Shown: positions 24,884 through 39,000 of the stretch, piece after piece
Layout of the letters: each line of letters begins with the position of its first letter
How positions within the stretch are numbered: position 1 is the first letter of the stretch
NCBI GenBank assembly: GCA_015501605.1
Contig: JADNRZ010000001.1
Span: 1,364,001 to 1,428,000, forward strand
Origin: Panaeolus papilionaceus
Lineage: Eukaryota; Basidiomycota; Agaricomycetes; Agaricales
Length of the DNA: 64,000 nt
Direction: 5' to 3'
The notes under the pieces: generated by a model
The model's input: only the letters and a program-made list of their open reading frames with translations
Told to the model about the DNA's origin: nothing
Database searches by the model: none
Translations under genes and position numbers: made by a program

Positions 24884-27800
24884 ATGAAGGTGCGTGGATT
24901 TTCGTTGTCGTGTGAGAGATTTGTCGCTCAAAAGCGCCTCTTTTTATCGTCGCACAGTTTGGAAAGCAGATCCAAGCTCAACAAATCCCAGGATGGTCGA
25001 GCTACTATCTTGACTATAAGTTCTTGAAAAAGATCATATCTTCACTCGCCGCGAATCGACCAGCATCGGAAGCTGCCGCTTTGGCATTGGGGGTTCGTCC
25101 CACTGATACCCTGAGTCATGTTTCACCACAGCCTGCATCACAGATAACACGTCGCACACCATCTGCCTCGCCGGCAGCAAGTCCAGGACAGCCACTCTTT
25201 TTTGCAGCATCAGGACATGACTTGGAACGGGGAGCGGATTTCCAAGCGCACAAGGCGGCGTTCTTCTTCAAACTAGAACGAGAGTTAGAAAAGGTGCGTC
25301 TTTGCGTCTTCAATAGATCGCCATCTAATTTTCTTTTCAGATAAACGGTTTTTATCTGCAAAAGGAGGCTGAAGTGTTGCTCAGAATGGAGACCTTACTA
25401 TCTAAGCGTCGTTCAGCTGCCATGCGTGGCTTACCTGAAACTAACACAGAAAACGCCACAATCAACCACGCTGAATGGAGTGCGGTGGAGGAAGGGTTCC
25501 GCTTGTTAGAGCGAGACCTTACAAAGCTTCAGGTACTTCACCTTTCTCAAATAACACCCACAGATATTTATCCTTCACCAGCAATTTGTCGAAATAAATG
25601 CCACTGGTTTCAGAAAAATTCTAAAGAAGTTCGACAAGCGATCGAAATCCACCACTAAAGAGCTCTACCTCGCCCGGCAGGTCGATGTTCAGCCAGTATT
25701 CAACAGACAGGTTCGGATGATTTGTTTCTGTTGACCCCAGAAATTAATTCTGTTCATATGCAGCTCATATCAGAGTTGTCTGATACAGTGGCGACATGTC
25801 TGTTAAATATCACAGACCTTTCCTCAGGGTTGAAGTTCGAAGGTTCCTCGGCAAACGATATCTTTACTCAGCAAATCCTGACAGATGTCTCCCTGCCGTC
25901 AGGTCCCTTCCGGGACCTTGAAAATAACTTCCACAAGGCGCTAGATTCGCGAGACACGACGGCGTTACTGGATTGTGTCCATTACTCTGATCTACTGGGC
26001 CAACAGACCGGTGGCAAAAACGATGTGACACGAATTTTATGGAACATCATAATCGAGGCCCCTCCTGACATGGCTGACTTGATCATTTCCTCCTTGACCC
26101 CTCCTTTTGACTTTCATTTTGTCGATGACATCAACCTCCGAACCTGCCTTCACGAAGCTACCATTGCGGGAGCTCAGAGAATGGTGTCTATGTGTCTCGA
26201 AAATGGCGTGCCTGTGGACAAGAGCGACGTGTATGGGCGAACAGCGATTCATTACGGGGCAATGAAAGGACATTCGCATATATGTGACCAGCTTCTGGAT
26301 GCTAATGCCTCCGCTTCCGTTCTGGATCGAGATAACTATAGCCCACTTGTATATGCCACTTTAAAGGGAGACGTTGCCTCCGTACGCGTCCTCTTCGAAA
26401 AAGGGCGTGTCTCTCTGCAACCTCCAAGTCTTCAAGGGGATCTCAGCCCTCTAAGTCTGGCAGCACAAGCAGGTCATGTCGAGGTAGTCGCCTTTTTACT
26501 TCAACAAGGAGCGATCTCCTTCCCAAATAGCAATGGCGAGTACCCGATCCACTTGGCAGCGCGCGCTGGGCACACAGAGGTTTGCCGATTGCTCGTACGG
26601 TTAGATGGCTGGGATACTCCCGATAAATACCATGAATGGACACCTCTTTTTCATGCTGCCCGCTATGGACATACCGACTGTGTCAAGGTTTTGCTGGACG
26701 CTGGATGCCGGGCCTCCATTCGAGACGAACTTGGACACTGCGCCTCTCACTACGCTGCTTGGTATGGACACCAGAAAGCGCTTGCCTTGTTTCTAGATGT
26801 TGTCAGAGAACCTGCCGCTCTCCCAACATCCCTGCCCATTTCTATCCGATCTCCCGCGTCTGAAGGGCCTTCTTCAGTTGAATTCGAGCTCGACAACATA
26901 CCCTCCTTGTCACTTCCACCCCCAATAATGCCCCACAGGGTGTACGGCCACAACTATCTCGTCAACTCCCACCTGGTACAAATCACCATTGGGCGATCCT
27001 TGAATAAGTTCAGGGCTGGACATGGTGTCCGCATACACCATCGATTGATCAGTCCTTTCTTCAAAGACGGCGCTATGTTCGCAACGACACCGCTCAAGCT
27101 GGTAATGACGGCTGGCCCCCATGTCAACTCAGCACCATATTCGATGTCCCTTCCGCCCAACAATGATGAGGGATCATTTGCGTTCCAGGTCCAATCCTTG
27201 GAAAAGCTACTACTGGAGTTTTCCGTCTACCCTAATTTCGGCACCAAGACCATAGGTCGAGCCGTCGCTTTACCTGCCATTTTCTCCAACATCACCAACA
27301 ACCAGACCTTCAAACTACCCATTATGGATCACAGGCTACATGTTATCGGCGAGGTAAGTAGCAAACATTTCCCACCTCCATATTTTGACTGGGCTGTAGG
27401 TGGATTTCGATGTGAACATCATAACAGCATTCCAAAATGTTACACTAGAAGTTGGAGGAGAACTAGAAACGTACTGGAAGTCCAAAGCGGTATCCAACAC
27501 TCAATCCACCCCGTCAACCAGCCGCCGTTTGCCACGCCGCCCTAACCATGTCGGTTCTGTGCATGCATCACCCATGTCCCATCCTGGAGCCGCAAATATC
27601 CAGAACCTCACCATTTCGTCCCTTCAAGGAATCTATGTTTCTGTCGTTGTTCAAGTCACGCGAGACTTATCGCCAGTTATTTTTTCCGGATGGCAACTAC
27701 CTGAAACAGACTTTGACTTAGGAGTCGCCGACGTCACGCTATCCCAATTCGAGCGACTATCAGAGTCCCTGGGTCGCGGAGAATGTCATCCACAAGCGTA

Positions 27801-28612
27801 TGCAAATGCCTCTAGCTGGATGCAATCCCTGTCTTCATGCATGGTTTCGCTAGATCGCTTATTGAGGGTACGTGCAACGTTCATGTTTTGTAATCGCAGC
27901 TTGTAGTGAGTTTGCGTTAGGAGCTACCTTTGGACATCAACATCGCATTCGAATTGGCATATCCATCAGAAAGTACACGTACGGATCTCTCCCTGACGCA
28001 GATCGAGTTGAATAAGTTTGTGGATGCTGTTCTCCACACGATATTCAAATCTTCTTCAAGTCAGGCGGAAGCAGCACACACGAGAAGGAACATTATTTTC
28101 ACGTCGTTCTCTCCCGATGTTTGTTCCTCTTTGAACTGGAAACAACCCAATTGTAAGTAATATCGGCCTCCGACACTTTCTGTTGAATTTCACTCTTTTC
28201 ACAGATCCCGTGTTTCTGGGGTCGCTTTGTGGGAAGGAACAAAGTAATCTGCCCAGTCTCACTGCTCTGGGATCGGGGATGGACGACGAACGAGTGACAA
28301 GTATTGGAGCAGCGGTCGATTTCGCCAAGTCTAACAATCTATTGGGTATTTTCGTAGATGCTGATCTTTTGGTGCGTGAATTTCTTCATGCAGGCTTTGA
28401 GCGCCGCTGACCCTTGCATATAGGTCCAGGTACCATCTATCACTGATGGGATTCGTAGCGCTGAGCTGCTCATCGGCGTTTATGGTTCGCATGTCACGCT
28501 GAAAGGCACTGGGAACGGATACTCCACAGATGCCACGAATAACTCCTTTGATTTCGTGATTCAAGACGGGTCATTTTCTTTCCTAGGACATTCTATTCGC
28601 GATCTACTGTAA
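24884..28612 (+). CDS. PHO81: PHO81-like phosphate-sensing regulator (SPX, ankyrin, GDPD-like)
   Basis: Nine exons encode a protein of about 1080 residues. Exon 1 is ATG AAG; exon 2 starts at 24958. The SPX domain begins MKFGKQIQAQQIPGWSSYYL, then YKFLKKII, and includes KILKKFDKRS, whose lysines in this family bind inositol pyrophosphates. Ankyrin repeats run from about 26130 to 26790 (for example CLHEATIAGAQR, GRTAIHYGAMKGH, SPLSLAAQAGHVEVV, YPIHLAARAGHTEVC, WTPLFHAARYGHTD). The C terminus has the PHO81 extension and a GDPD-like domain (LPLDINIAFELAYP to GHSIRDLL) without obvious catalytic residues. In yeast Pho81 inhibits the Pho80-Pho85 CDK when phosphate is low. One donor is GTTCGG (after NRQ). 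Stop is TAA at 28610-28612. Confidence 0.9.
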
Positions 28613-28744
28613 CAACACTTTAGGTCAAGGAAAGATATTACATAAGGCCCGGTTAGTTGACACAGTTAGTAGACTTTACAATACAATATACAGAAAACTA
28701 TGTTACAGCTTCTATTGGCTATTCTACAATGCATATTAGTTCTT

Positions 28745-31428
28745 TCACAAGGATGCTCGATACAGTGATGCGTAAGAACCGTTCAGTGTTATGAGTTCTT
28801 CGTGGGTTCCAAACTCGGAAACAGTCTGTCAGGTGTGAGTGTTCGTAAGAATTATCTGTGAGCGAGCAGAAAATAAAAGACATACGCCATTGTCCATCAT
28901 GGCAATCTTGTCAGCTCGACGAGCTGTTGAAAGACGGTGGGTGATGTAGATGACCGTCTTAAGCCGCTCACCCGTAGGCGAGCGGGAGATCTTCTCTAGG
29001 GTGTTGAAGATTTGGCTCTGTGCATGTGCGTCCAAAGCGGAGGTCTATCCAATAGGATGAGTTCGGACCAAATGTCAGAGAAAATCGGAGTTCTTACAGG
29101 TTCGTCGAAAACTAGGAGATCAACACCAGGTTCATTGGCTCGCATGAAGGCACGGGCGAGCGCGATCCTTTGCCACTGGTGGAGATTTCGTGTCAGCTTA
29201 CATTTCCGAACAATCACGCAAGGAACCATATACCTCGCCACCTGACAACCCTTGACGTTGGGCTGCATCTACCGTGCACGAACCAAAATAAGACCAGGAG
29301 TCCTGACCCGGTGTCTCCAACATGGTTTTGAGACCATTAGGCAAGGACTGAACGACCGTTTCAGCTTCTGCCAGGCGAATGGCAGCTTCGATGGCTGGTT
29401 TATAGCCAATCTTCTCGACATTCCCGAGTCCAACGTTTTCCTTGACACTAGTGTTGAACTTCGAGAACCCTTGGAAGACTGCGCTGACGTGACTGTGGTA
29501 CTCCGCAGGATCGTATCGTCGCATTTCGGCGTCGTTTACCAGAAGAGAGCCCTTATCATAATCGATGATACGTAAAAGGATTTTGGCAAGTGTCGATTTA
29601 CCTGTGAATGACCTGTGAGTATTTGTGTGAAAAGTTGGGATATGAAACGCACCTGAGCCATTAAACCCAACGATAGCCAAACTTTCACCTGCATTCAACG
29701 TAAAATTGACGTTCTTGAGAGCGGGTTCAGAGCATCCAGGGTATGTATAGCCCAATCCTCTAAATGCAGGGTTAGAAAGCGGACATTGGATACAAATCTG
29801 AGGGACAGCTCACTTTGCCGTCAGTGAAACGCCCCCGTGTTTGGACATGTATGGGATCATGTCCTCGGTGTGGGGTTTCAATTTGGCCTTTAATTTCATG
29901 CTGGCTGTGAAGGCCGACATGAGAAATATACCCTGAAATACCATTCGAGTTGTTGACACAAGGTTTCCAACGGCATAAACCAAGCTCTGAATGGAACTTC
30001 GATATATGGTGATAGAACCTAGTGTGGTCGACGAAGATTGAAAGAGTAGAAGGAGAGGTACCTGAAATAGAACTTGGTAAGACGGACGAAAGTCATGCAA
30101 TACAACCTACATTCTGCATGATGGCTATGATTTCGTTGATATTAAATTGATTGAGAATGGAGCTGTACTGCCCATATAGGGGTTGTTCGGATGCAAGAAC
30201 GACCTTGCGTGCCCGAGACCAGGACTTTAGAATCCAGTCGCCTAAACCAAATAGCGCAATTTCTGGCCGGTATACGTCGCTGTAGGCCATGTTTCGAAGA
30301 CGTTCTTGGCGGTCGGCAGCCTTTGCAGTTTTGGCGTCGGTTGGCGTATCAGGAGGGTAGTTTCGGCAATTAAACCAGGTGATAAGGAGTGGCAGCATCG
30401 AAGAGAAAATAGAAAGGAAAAGAACGCCCAAATGCCAGATGCCGCGAGTGAGGGAGATGATGAGAAAAAGGTGGGATAGAATTTCGGTTATGAGAGAAAG
30501 TATGTGAACGAATTCGAGGGGTGAAAGGACACCAAAGCCACCACCACCAAATGATCGAGCGAATAGGTCAGATTCTTGCAAGAGAGAACGAATGACTGGG
30601 TCGCCGAGAGTGGGCACATCAAGTCTCACTCGTTGTTCCATTTGCTTGTATTCGATGAAGAAGCGGGCAGAACCGAACACAATGTTTTCATTGGATGTTC
30701 TAAATCAGAATATCAATGAACAAAAATTAGCAGAGTGAAATGTTATTTGTCAAACAGTTGAAACATACGCAAAAGAATCTAGACAACCTTCTAGGATTCG
30801 ACGGCAGACTTCTGTGGACACCAGATAGGCCAATCTTGTCCATGTGAAGCTATCTGAAACTATAAGATTTTGCAGCTAAAAGGCGAGAAAATATAAACGA
30901 TGAGAAGCAGGTCAGGCGTTGCGGGTGTACAGACCTCGTCGACAATCAAAGCCTGAGAGATTTCATAAGTTTGAAAGCTATAGACGACATTCTTGACGAC
31001 AAACCTGGGAGTAACCTCGGAAAGCTGGGAACAGGCTTCGGATAATGTTCAAGGTCAACATTAGTGTCGTTCGAATAGGATTGAGCCCCCAAAGCACACG
31101 CAGCTAGGAGCAGCTCGGTCAACAATAGTGCTTCGAAGGAGAATGGTGATATATTACTCACGAAGTCTGGCGTGCAATTTCGAGTGACAAAAAAAGCCAA
31201 ACGAGCATTTCTCCAACTTAAAGGTCTTGGAGCGCCTGGGACCAGATATTCTCCTTTGTGGTCACCTGTAAGCTCTCTTGAAGCCAGCCAGGCATCATAG
31301 ACAGATTCTGGCTTTGGTTTTGTCGTTGAAGGTGATGATGAAGATAGCTGAAAGTCTGCTGGAAAGAGAAGCCTTCGCGAAAACCTGTGACGCATATTGT
31401 TGTTTCGATGAGACCAGGAGTATCTCAT
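28745..31428 (-). CDS. ABC transporter, half-size (one membrane domain, one nucleotide-binding domain)
   Basis: The C-terminal half is a clear ABC ATPase. Walker A is GFNGSGKST, split by an intron after GGC TCA G; the Q-loop is SAVFQGF; the signature is LSGGEWQRIALARAF, also split by an intron; Walker B is LLVFDEPTSALDA; and the H-loop is YITHRLSTA. The N-terminal part has hydrophobic helices (for example IWHLGVLFLSIFSSMLPLLITW) separated by a loop with FNCRNYPP. The stop TGA is at 28747-28745 after NGSYASLYRASL. The start is the first ATG (31428); the exon joins between about 30700 and 31100 are not secure. This type, one TMD-NBD unit with a long N-terminal extension, recurs in basidiomycetes. 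Substrate and membrane are unknown. Confidence 0.8.
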
Positions 31429-31813
31429 CTCTTAGCTACAAGTTTGAAGATATAAAAAGTTGAAAGTAGTCGTTAGTAAAGGGATATGAATGATAGTTGT
31501 TTGTTAAATATATGAGATCCGGAAGTTTTTCATGACCGTATGATTGCGGTGCGACAAGTGTCTGCTCCAGGCTGTACATAGCTTGCGAATTTGGCAGAAG
31601 TGACCCAGAAGTTGGAGATATATTGTTGTGGGGACGTCGGTGCGATTTATAACTGTTAACTCCCTTCAAATAACCATAAAAGGAAATCTTACGCCGAAAC
31701 CCCGACATTAACATCACAGCCACAAAATGAAATCAAAAAACCACGTGAACTTATTAAACTTTTTCCCTTTCAACTCGACTCTTCACCTGTTTTTTTTTTT
31801 GCTAACAATCATC
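31429..31813. promoter_or_regulatory. Divergent promoter region, ABC transporter / GTP cyclohydrolase I
   Basis: About 385 bp. CACGTG at 31742-31747 lies 67 bp before the GCH1 ATG, inside a T-rich leader with a poly-T tract (about 31790-31800). An in-frame ATG at 31727 could extend the GCH1 protein, but the region looks like an untranslated leader. Confidence 0.4.
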
Positions 31814-32854
31814 ATGCAAGATTCAATTCATGTCGCTGCCCTGACAGATTCACTTCATCAACTCAAGGTAGAACAAGAAAATAATTCACAACAATCACCT
31901 CAGGATCACGAGAATAAAATAAATTCTCCTTCAACCCCTAAATCACCAATTTCAAGAGATGGTTATGGCTTTCGGCGTTCCGGGGTGAATACGCCACAGA
32001 CACATCCTTCAACTGCAGACAACGGTTATCTGTCTCCCTTTTCGGCGGACTTGGTACCCGATACAAATGGTCTCGGGTGGCCAGGTATATTCTCTTGTTC
32101 ACTTCTTTTGTTCTCTACTTATGACATTATCCCTCTATATTAGCCAAATCAACAGTTTCCCGTCTCAATGCAACTCCTGAAGAAAAGTTAGCCCGAGAAA
32201 AAAAGATGGCATCGGCCGTTCGAACAATTCTTGAATGCATCGGAGAAGATCCCGATCGTGAAGGTCTTCAAAGAACCCCAGAAAGATATGCTCAAGCCAT
32301 TATGTGGATGACCAGGGGTTACGAAGAGCGTTTAGCTGGTATTTTTGTCCCCTTGATCTATCTTTGAACCTTAGTTAATCAATAAACCCACAGATGTCAT
32401 TAACGATGCTGTTTTCGCCGAGGACCATGATGAGATGGTCATCGTTCGTGAAATCGACATCTCCAGTCTCTGCGAACATCATCTCGTGCCATTCACTGGC
32501 AAGGTGACCAATAGAGTTGTTTACCATCTTGGAACCCTGCTAATATTTTAGTAGATTGCTATTGCCTATATACCAAACCAGCTCGTTCTTGGCCTTTCCA
32601 AACTCGCCAGGATTGCAGAAACCTTTAGTCGTCGTCTGCAAGTCCAAGAGCGCCTCACTAAACAAATTGCGATTGCTGTTCAAGAAGCCATCAAACCTCG
32701 CGGTGTTGCCGTGGTTATGGAGGCGACACATCTTTGTATGACCATGCGTGGTGTTCAGAAGCCAGGTGCACTGACTGTCACGTCCTGTATGCTGGGTTGT
32801 TTCCGCACCCAGCAGAAAACCAGGGAGGAATTTCTCACACTCATTAAGCACTGA
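31814..32854 (+). CDS. FOL2: GTP cyclohydrolase I
   Basis: This enzyme makes 7,8-dihydroneopterin triphosphate, the first step of folate (and pterin) synthesis, and is cytosolic and homodecameric. Exons 31814-32084, 32144-32338, 32394-32503 and 32555-32854 sum to 876 bases, 291 residues. The core starts at about residue 95: [19 protein letters not shown], then [21 protein letters not shown] with the zinc Cys and catalytic His, [19 protein letters not shown], and MRGVQKPGA before the second zinc Cys in TSCMLG. The first 90 residues are Ser/Pro/Gln-rich and not part of the fold. The final acceptor follows TTTAGTAG, using the second AG (32554) to keep frame. ATG 31814 is chosen over the upstream in-frame 31727. 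Confidence 0.95.
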
Positions 32855-33074
32855 CACGATTCTATAGCTATGTCTCTTTACTACCCCTATTAGTATTCAC
32901 TATTTACCCTATCATGCGATTCAACTTGCATATTCATTGCTTCATTATATAACTTATTAGATCTTTATCCCAGTATTGAAACGGATTGGGCGTGTATTAT
33001 ATATAGATCATGGAGCCATATAAAAACGGATTAAGATACAAACATTTTCACTATTGTACAATAATCAACTAATG

Positions 33075-36000
33075 TCATCTCCTGCCACCATCGTTAGGAT
33101 GATCTCCTTGCAATGCGCGTCGAACCAATCGATTAGGAGTAACCATAGAAGGCCTGTTGCCAGCGACCCGAGGACGCTTAGTATTATCTTGTCCTGGCCC
33201 GCTCGGCACATCGTTCAACTCTGTGATAGACTTTAGCTCAAATCGGTGTCGTTGCAAAATGAATATTTACCAGAGGCTGGGCGTTTGCGATGGACGTCTC
33301 TATCCTCGTTATTTCTACCTCCATCACGATATGATGACGCTGCCGAACCATTTGAGTCTTTCTCACTGATCCGTGAACGCAGGGTAGGTGGGCCTGTGGC
33401 CGGAGCAGAAGGACCATTACCGCCTGAAGTCGACGTTGCAGGTTTACTGGGGATACCGTTATCACGTTGACGGTCTACAGCACGTCCACCAGAGGAATCC
33501 GCCTTGGGGCCAGCAGGAGGTGCAGGAGCAGGCGGTTGATCCATAGCGCGTGGTTGAGTTGGTGCTGGCTTTCTAGCCGACTGCGCTTCGTTACGCCTTT
33601 CACCACCCTGGGATTGAGAGCGTTGAGTTTACAGAATCTTGCCAAGTTAGGGGGCGCATACCTTGTCATTTGTGACTGAGCGTGAATCATCATCCCGATC
33701 CTTACGCCGCCTATCAGAATCTCGTCCTCTTTCATCCTTTTCAGCAGGTCTGCGACTCCTGTCATCCCGATGAGGCTCCTTCCTGGACCCTCGCTTGGAG
33801 CTACGTTCAGACTGGTGATACATGAGTAAGTATCCAAGTAGGCAAATAAATAAAAATCCATACCTCTTCATCATTTCCCCGTCTTCGCTTTAGGGAAGCA
33901 TCGTCGCTTCCACCTGTAGGTGCACGTCTGGATGTGTCCGGTCGACTAGGTAGACTACGGTCATCAGCTGGAGGAGCTGTTGTTGTTGACGGCCCTGAGG
34001 GACGGGAGGACGGTTCGCGATCCTTTCGTGCATCCCTATCCCGATCTTTATCCTCTCCTCGACGGTGGCGATCGCGATCTCTGTCCCTATCACGGTCTCT
34101 GTCGCGGTCCCTGTCTCTATCACGGTCCCGATCGCGATGGTCCCTGTCGCGATGGCCGTCTCTATCCTTGTCCCGCTCCCTATCTCCATTTCGATCCCGA
34201 CCACGGTCTTTATCACGGTCGCTGTCGCGCTCCTCTCTGCGATCTCGTCTTTCACGCGTGTGGGTAAGACTGTCACGACGGCCTGCAGTGCCAGACACGT
34301 CGCGTGCGTCCTGCCTAGATTCACGGTCGGATCGCCGATCATCCCCACCTCTCTCACCAGTTCCATCTGAACGCGATTTCCCACCACTAGCCCGGCTTTC
34401 AGCACTGTGATTGCGAGTTCCGGGCCTGCTTGGGGGAGAAGGAGAACGCGGTCGTGGTGAGGGAGCTCCAGAACCATTGGTCTGACGTGTTGTTTCCAGT
34501 CGGTCGGACCTCATGGTCTGCTTCGCTGTCTCACGCAATTCATGCGCAGAAGGCGTTTGACTAGGAACAGTGGGAGGGGGCATAGCCGGTAGATGGTCAG
34601 GACGAGGTGGTCTGTCATCCTGACGATAAGGACGAGAAGGATCGCCGATTTCCCTTGACCCACTGGGTTGGGTGGGTGGTAGACGAGGGGATTCTGACAC
34701 GGTTGGTCGTTCTTGCGCGGTATCAACTGCCATTGGAGTGTCTCTGCGATCTTTTGTTGGGAGGTTTTCCGGTTTCTTTGGTGGTTCTGGAGGTTTTGGA
34801 GAACCGGCACCGCGATTATCAGCCCGAATTCGCTTGACTACCTCCGGTCTTGGGATGCTGCAGTTGATGTTAGGAACTGCTGTGTCATTACGGACGTGCT
34901 ACGTACCTATCCATAGCCATCTGGGTAGTAGATGCGGGAACATTCCGCTCTGGTTGCAAAGGAGCATTGGGTAAAGTTTGATTGCGTGCAGCTGAGGGAG
35001 CAGTTGGGATGGGTTGAGAAGGTGGTCGCCGGGCATCCGTAGAGTTTGAGGACTGCATGGCAGGCGCTGTGGGTGGCTGAACGGGTCGCTGCCTATCAGG
35101 TTGCGAAGAGTTTGGAGGCATTGGCGATGCTGTTCCATTGTTCGCCGGGCGCTAACCCGACAATGAGTCTTTTGAATATAAGGGAGGCTTAAAAGTGTAC
35201 TAACAGATTGTTTAGATACCCAAAGGGGTTCTCTGCGCTTGAGACTGGCTGAGTATGATTTGGCAAGAATCTTCAAGTCTCCGCGATCTTCTTTCTCCAA
35301 TAGTCGGTCAACGGTGCCGTCAAGCAGGCCACCAAGTTGATCATGGACGGAAGCGAGAGGAAATACGTCGAGGATTTCCTTTAACACAACGATGGTATTG
35401 TAAACATGCATGAATTCTCCAGTCTTGATGCAATCCATGAAAGCCTAGATAGAAAATGGGTCAAGGATATCTCCGAATATTATACGAGTAGGGTAACATA
35501 CTATTGCCAGCTTTCGATGGAACTTTTTGAAGATCGTTTGATATTCAGCCCACGTAAGAATTTTGTCACCCGTGTTGGGGCCGACTGCCTTCTTCAATCC
35601 AGGATGCACAACAGTTTTACCTCCAATCTTAGTCCTATTGTCTTGGTTAAATGCAGACTCGTCCTGGTGCCATGTAAGAAGGTCACGAAGTACTCCCAAT
35701 AAGAAGCGACCATAATTGCGCGCTTCATATTCACTGCAGGAGAAGACTGTGACCCTAATATGCTCTCCAAACAGCTAAACCAGGGAATGAGGGATAGTCA
35801 TCCTCATTAAAAAGGTGTACGCACTTGATCATAACAGGCCAGTGTGTGGAATGAAGGTGTTCCTTGAGTGTGCATAACCTTGATGAATTGCGCACAGAAA
35901 TCGGCGTCCATGGGGGACAACAAGCAACGTGGTTGGATGCAATGTTCAATGACGGAGTTGATGAGGTTTGTCGACGCTTTAGATGACGCTAAATAGAAAG

Positions 36001-39000
36001 TTAATCTCACAAGGAGGGCGCGCGTAGAATGCTACTTGCCAGTGCCACCAATGAACCAATGATGCTTCTCGCGGGCCAACCGTTTGATGGTGAAGGCACG
36101 AGAGATGGTCTGATCCTTGTACTCTTGAGCCAATGTGTTGACAAACATGGTGAAGCGATCGCGCTTATTCCTGTGTGCAGAAGCTGTAACCCGTTTAGCA
36201 CGATCTGCAGAACGCTCAGCAGTGACCCATTTCTGATCTTCTTGTCGAGAAAGAGTTCGTAGTTTTCCACATTCTTCGTCATACTTTGCGCCGGGCGGCG
36301 TCAAATCATAGGTTGACAGCTGCCAAAAGGTGAGGTAGAAACCAGGTCTGTTCACACCCAATTAGATGTAGAAAAGAAGGATGAAACGAGATACAAACCC
36401 AATAATGTCATAGGCGCTCCCAGGGGCAATCTCCTTTATGTCATCAAACAGAGCTTCCAGCTCAGGTAACCACGGACTCTGAGGATTTTTAGTGAGCGGA
36501 TGCATATAAGAAAGCGGAAATTATCTACCTCTTCCTTGGGAGCAACAGCTGGGGGTATAGTGTCCACCTCCATAGGAGCAGTACCCGCTTCACTGGCCTT
36601 TGCCTCGTTGCTGGGTTCTGACGTAGCAGAGGCGCCAATCGCTGGTGAAGCCACACGGGAAGTGGAAGAACCTGGTTCACGTTTCGCAGTGAGAGCCGCC
36701 TTGAGTCGCTTTTCTGCTTCTTCGTTTGCGATGCGTTCTTGCTCTTGCATAGCCAATGCAGATTTCTATAATAACCATAACGATTGAGCGGTAGGCCGGT
36801 GGAGAGATGGAAGGGTACGGACGAGTAAGGACGCATGTAGGACTGGTCGTATAATCTGCATACACATTGGGGCGCAGATACCGTAGCTCTTGGCCAGCTC
36901 TTTCAACGGTGGGAGAACTTTATTTGCGTAGTCCTGGGGAGGAAGAACTGAAGGTGATGTCAACAATTCAAGATATTGCAGGAGAACTCCGTGTGTCTGA
37001 TAGGGACCATGTAAGTGCACATTCTAAAGAGTCAGGTATAAAAGTTAAAGAAAAAAAACTCACAGCATCGTATAGTCCCGCCAATGACTTTAGATGGGTA
37101 CTTGACGCTTTGAAAACGCAAGCCTCCCGCTGCTGAGCAACTTGAATTAACAGTGGAAGAGCCAATCCCGATTCCAGGAGTGCCTTCCCAAGCCTCTGAG
37201 GACCCTTGAGGGCCACATCTCCTGGATCAAGTCTAGCACCGCGAGTCGTTGAAGCAATTGCCTCAATGCGGAGACCTGGACCACCGGCCATAGCGGTTAA
37301 TTGTCCCTCTGAAAGACTCGGTAATGGTTCGATACCCGCCATCTTCCAGATGAGCTCTCGCAAAACAATGATTTCAGTGGTCGCGCCGTTGTAGAGTTGA
37401 TGGACGATATATCGCAGAACTGGGGAGAGATCTGCGCTATATCTTCTGAATAGCATTCCAGTGAAGGAAGCCAAACCTGGATAAAACTAAGTAAGCCCGC
37501 ACAAAAAGAATGGTATGAATTGTCGTACTTTGTAACCAATCAGCAGTGTTGACACCGTCCTCCTTTAGCCGTTCCTTGTCGGGATTGGCGAAAGCTGACA
37601 GCATGATGAAAACCAGGACGTCAAAGCCCATGTTGGTCACGTATCGCAACGCCTGGATCACGACATTTGCAAGATTGTCATACGCCATGATCTGATTTAC
37701 TGCATTGCTGAAGAGGATGCAAGGATTTGAATGTGCTAACTTCGCGACAGGGCCGGACAGAGAATCAATGGTGTTGTGGGCCAGGCGACGAAGAATACCC
37801 TTTGCCTCTCGGTCGGCTTGAACTTGACGGATACGAAGTTCGGGATGCGAATTGTAGGTGAAATCCTTCCACTCGCCGTAAAGGCTCCAGCGTTCTGTCG
37901 TCTCGTATTGTTTGATAATGTTCCAAACTTCAACGGTGCAAACAGCATTGCCACGGATGAGAGGTAGAGCCGGCAGAAGGTAGATGCGCAGAATTTTGTA
38001 CCAGAATTTCCGAACAGGGTGCTCGACGTCTGGTTCTTCAGATACTGGTTTCTTTGTGATTGGGTCAATCTCTTTAATGGATGCCAAATGGATGCGCCCG
38101 AGGCGTAGGAACTTGGTGAGTAGAAGTGGATCTCGAGAAATATGAAGTCCAATAAATCGTAGGAGAGGGTCGATGACGTTTTCAAGGTCGTTCAATGTCA
38201 TTGCGATGGGTATGTAATCAGACCAATTAGGGAAAAAGAACACAAAGTCAGTGGTAGAAGTGCTTGGCGGAGTAGGTGCGGTCAAGGTCAACACTGGTTT
38301 TCGGGGGTTTGGATAGACAATGCCAGAAGGTCCAAAACGTGCACGAGAGTGAGTGAAACTCTTGTTGCGGTCCTTTGTGATCACTTTCGCATCATAAAGT
38401 GGCGACAATGATACTTTGAGAATGCGAATCATAAGGTCAGCTATTTCTGGGCGAGCATCTACCAGCCACCCAAACTTGGACAATATTGCGATGGCTGGTT
38501 GGAGTGCCCCAACGGCCAGAAGTCCAGTGAGAAGTCCAATCTTTTGGTTGGTGTCCTTAACCTCTTGTCTTTTGCTTTCGGCAGATACTTTGGATTTTGC
38601 CTGCGAACCGGACTGGTTGCCTTCTAAGGGTGCAGCCATAGCGAGCAAGCTATTGGAAGCGCCAGACATCCTGGACTTGATGCCATCATTGTACTGCTTC
38701 AGAACAAGGTCCATGTCCTGATCTGACGGAGATAGCTATTGCAGAGTGAATTGCTGCGGAGAAACCAAAATGCAAGTATGCTTACGTGAGGATACAAGTC
38801 TTCAAGAGTAATAAACCCTTCGCGAATGAGGAGAGCAGCCATCAGGTAAAGGTTGCGAGGTGTTGACTCCGTGACCTCTGGTAACTGGTAGGTGTAAATT
38901 GTTGGACAGATAGCTTGAGATGAGTAAAGCCTACCTGGTAATAACTGAACTTGAAGCCCAGCACTTGAGCGAGAACACGAGCGCCTTTGCCCCCTGCTGG

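Noticed and set aside
31727..31813. N-terminal extension of GTP cyclohydrolase I from an upstream in-frame ATG
   Set aside because: The stretch is T-rich with a poly-T tract and reads Phe/Leu-rich; it looks like a leader, and the downstream ATG gives a normal N terminus.
33934..34410. Ser-Arg-rich frame on the plus strand resembling an SR protein
   Set aside because: It is the antisense of the THO2 Arg-Asp repeat and lacks an RNA-recognition motif.
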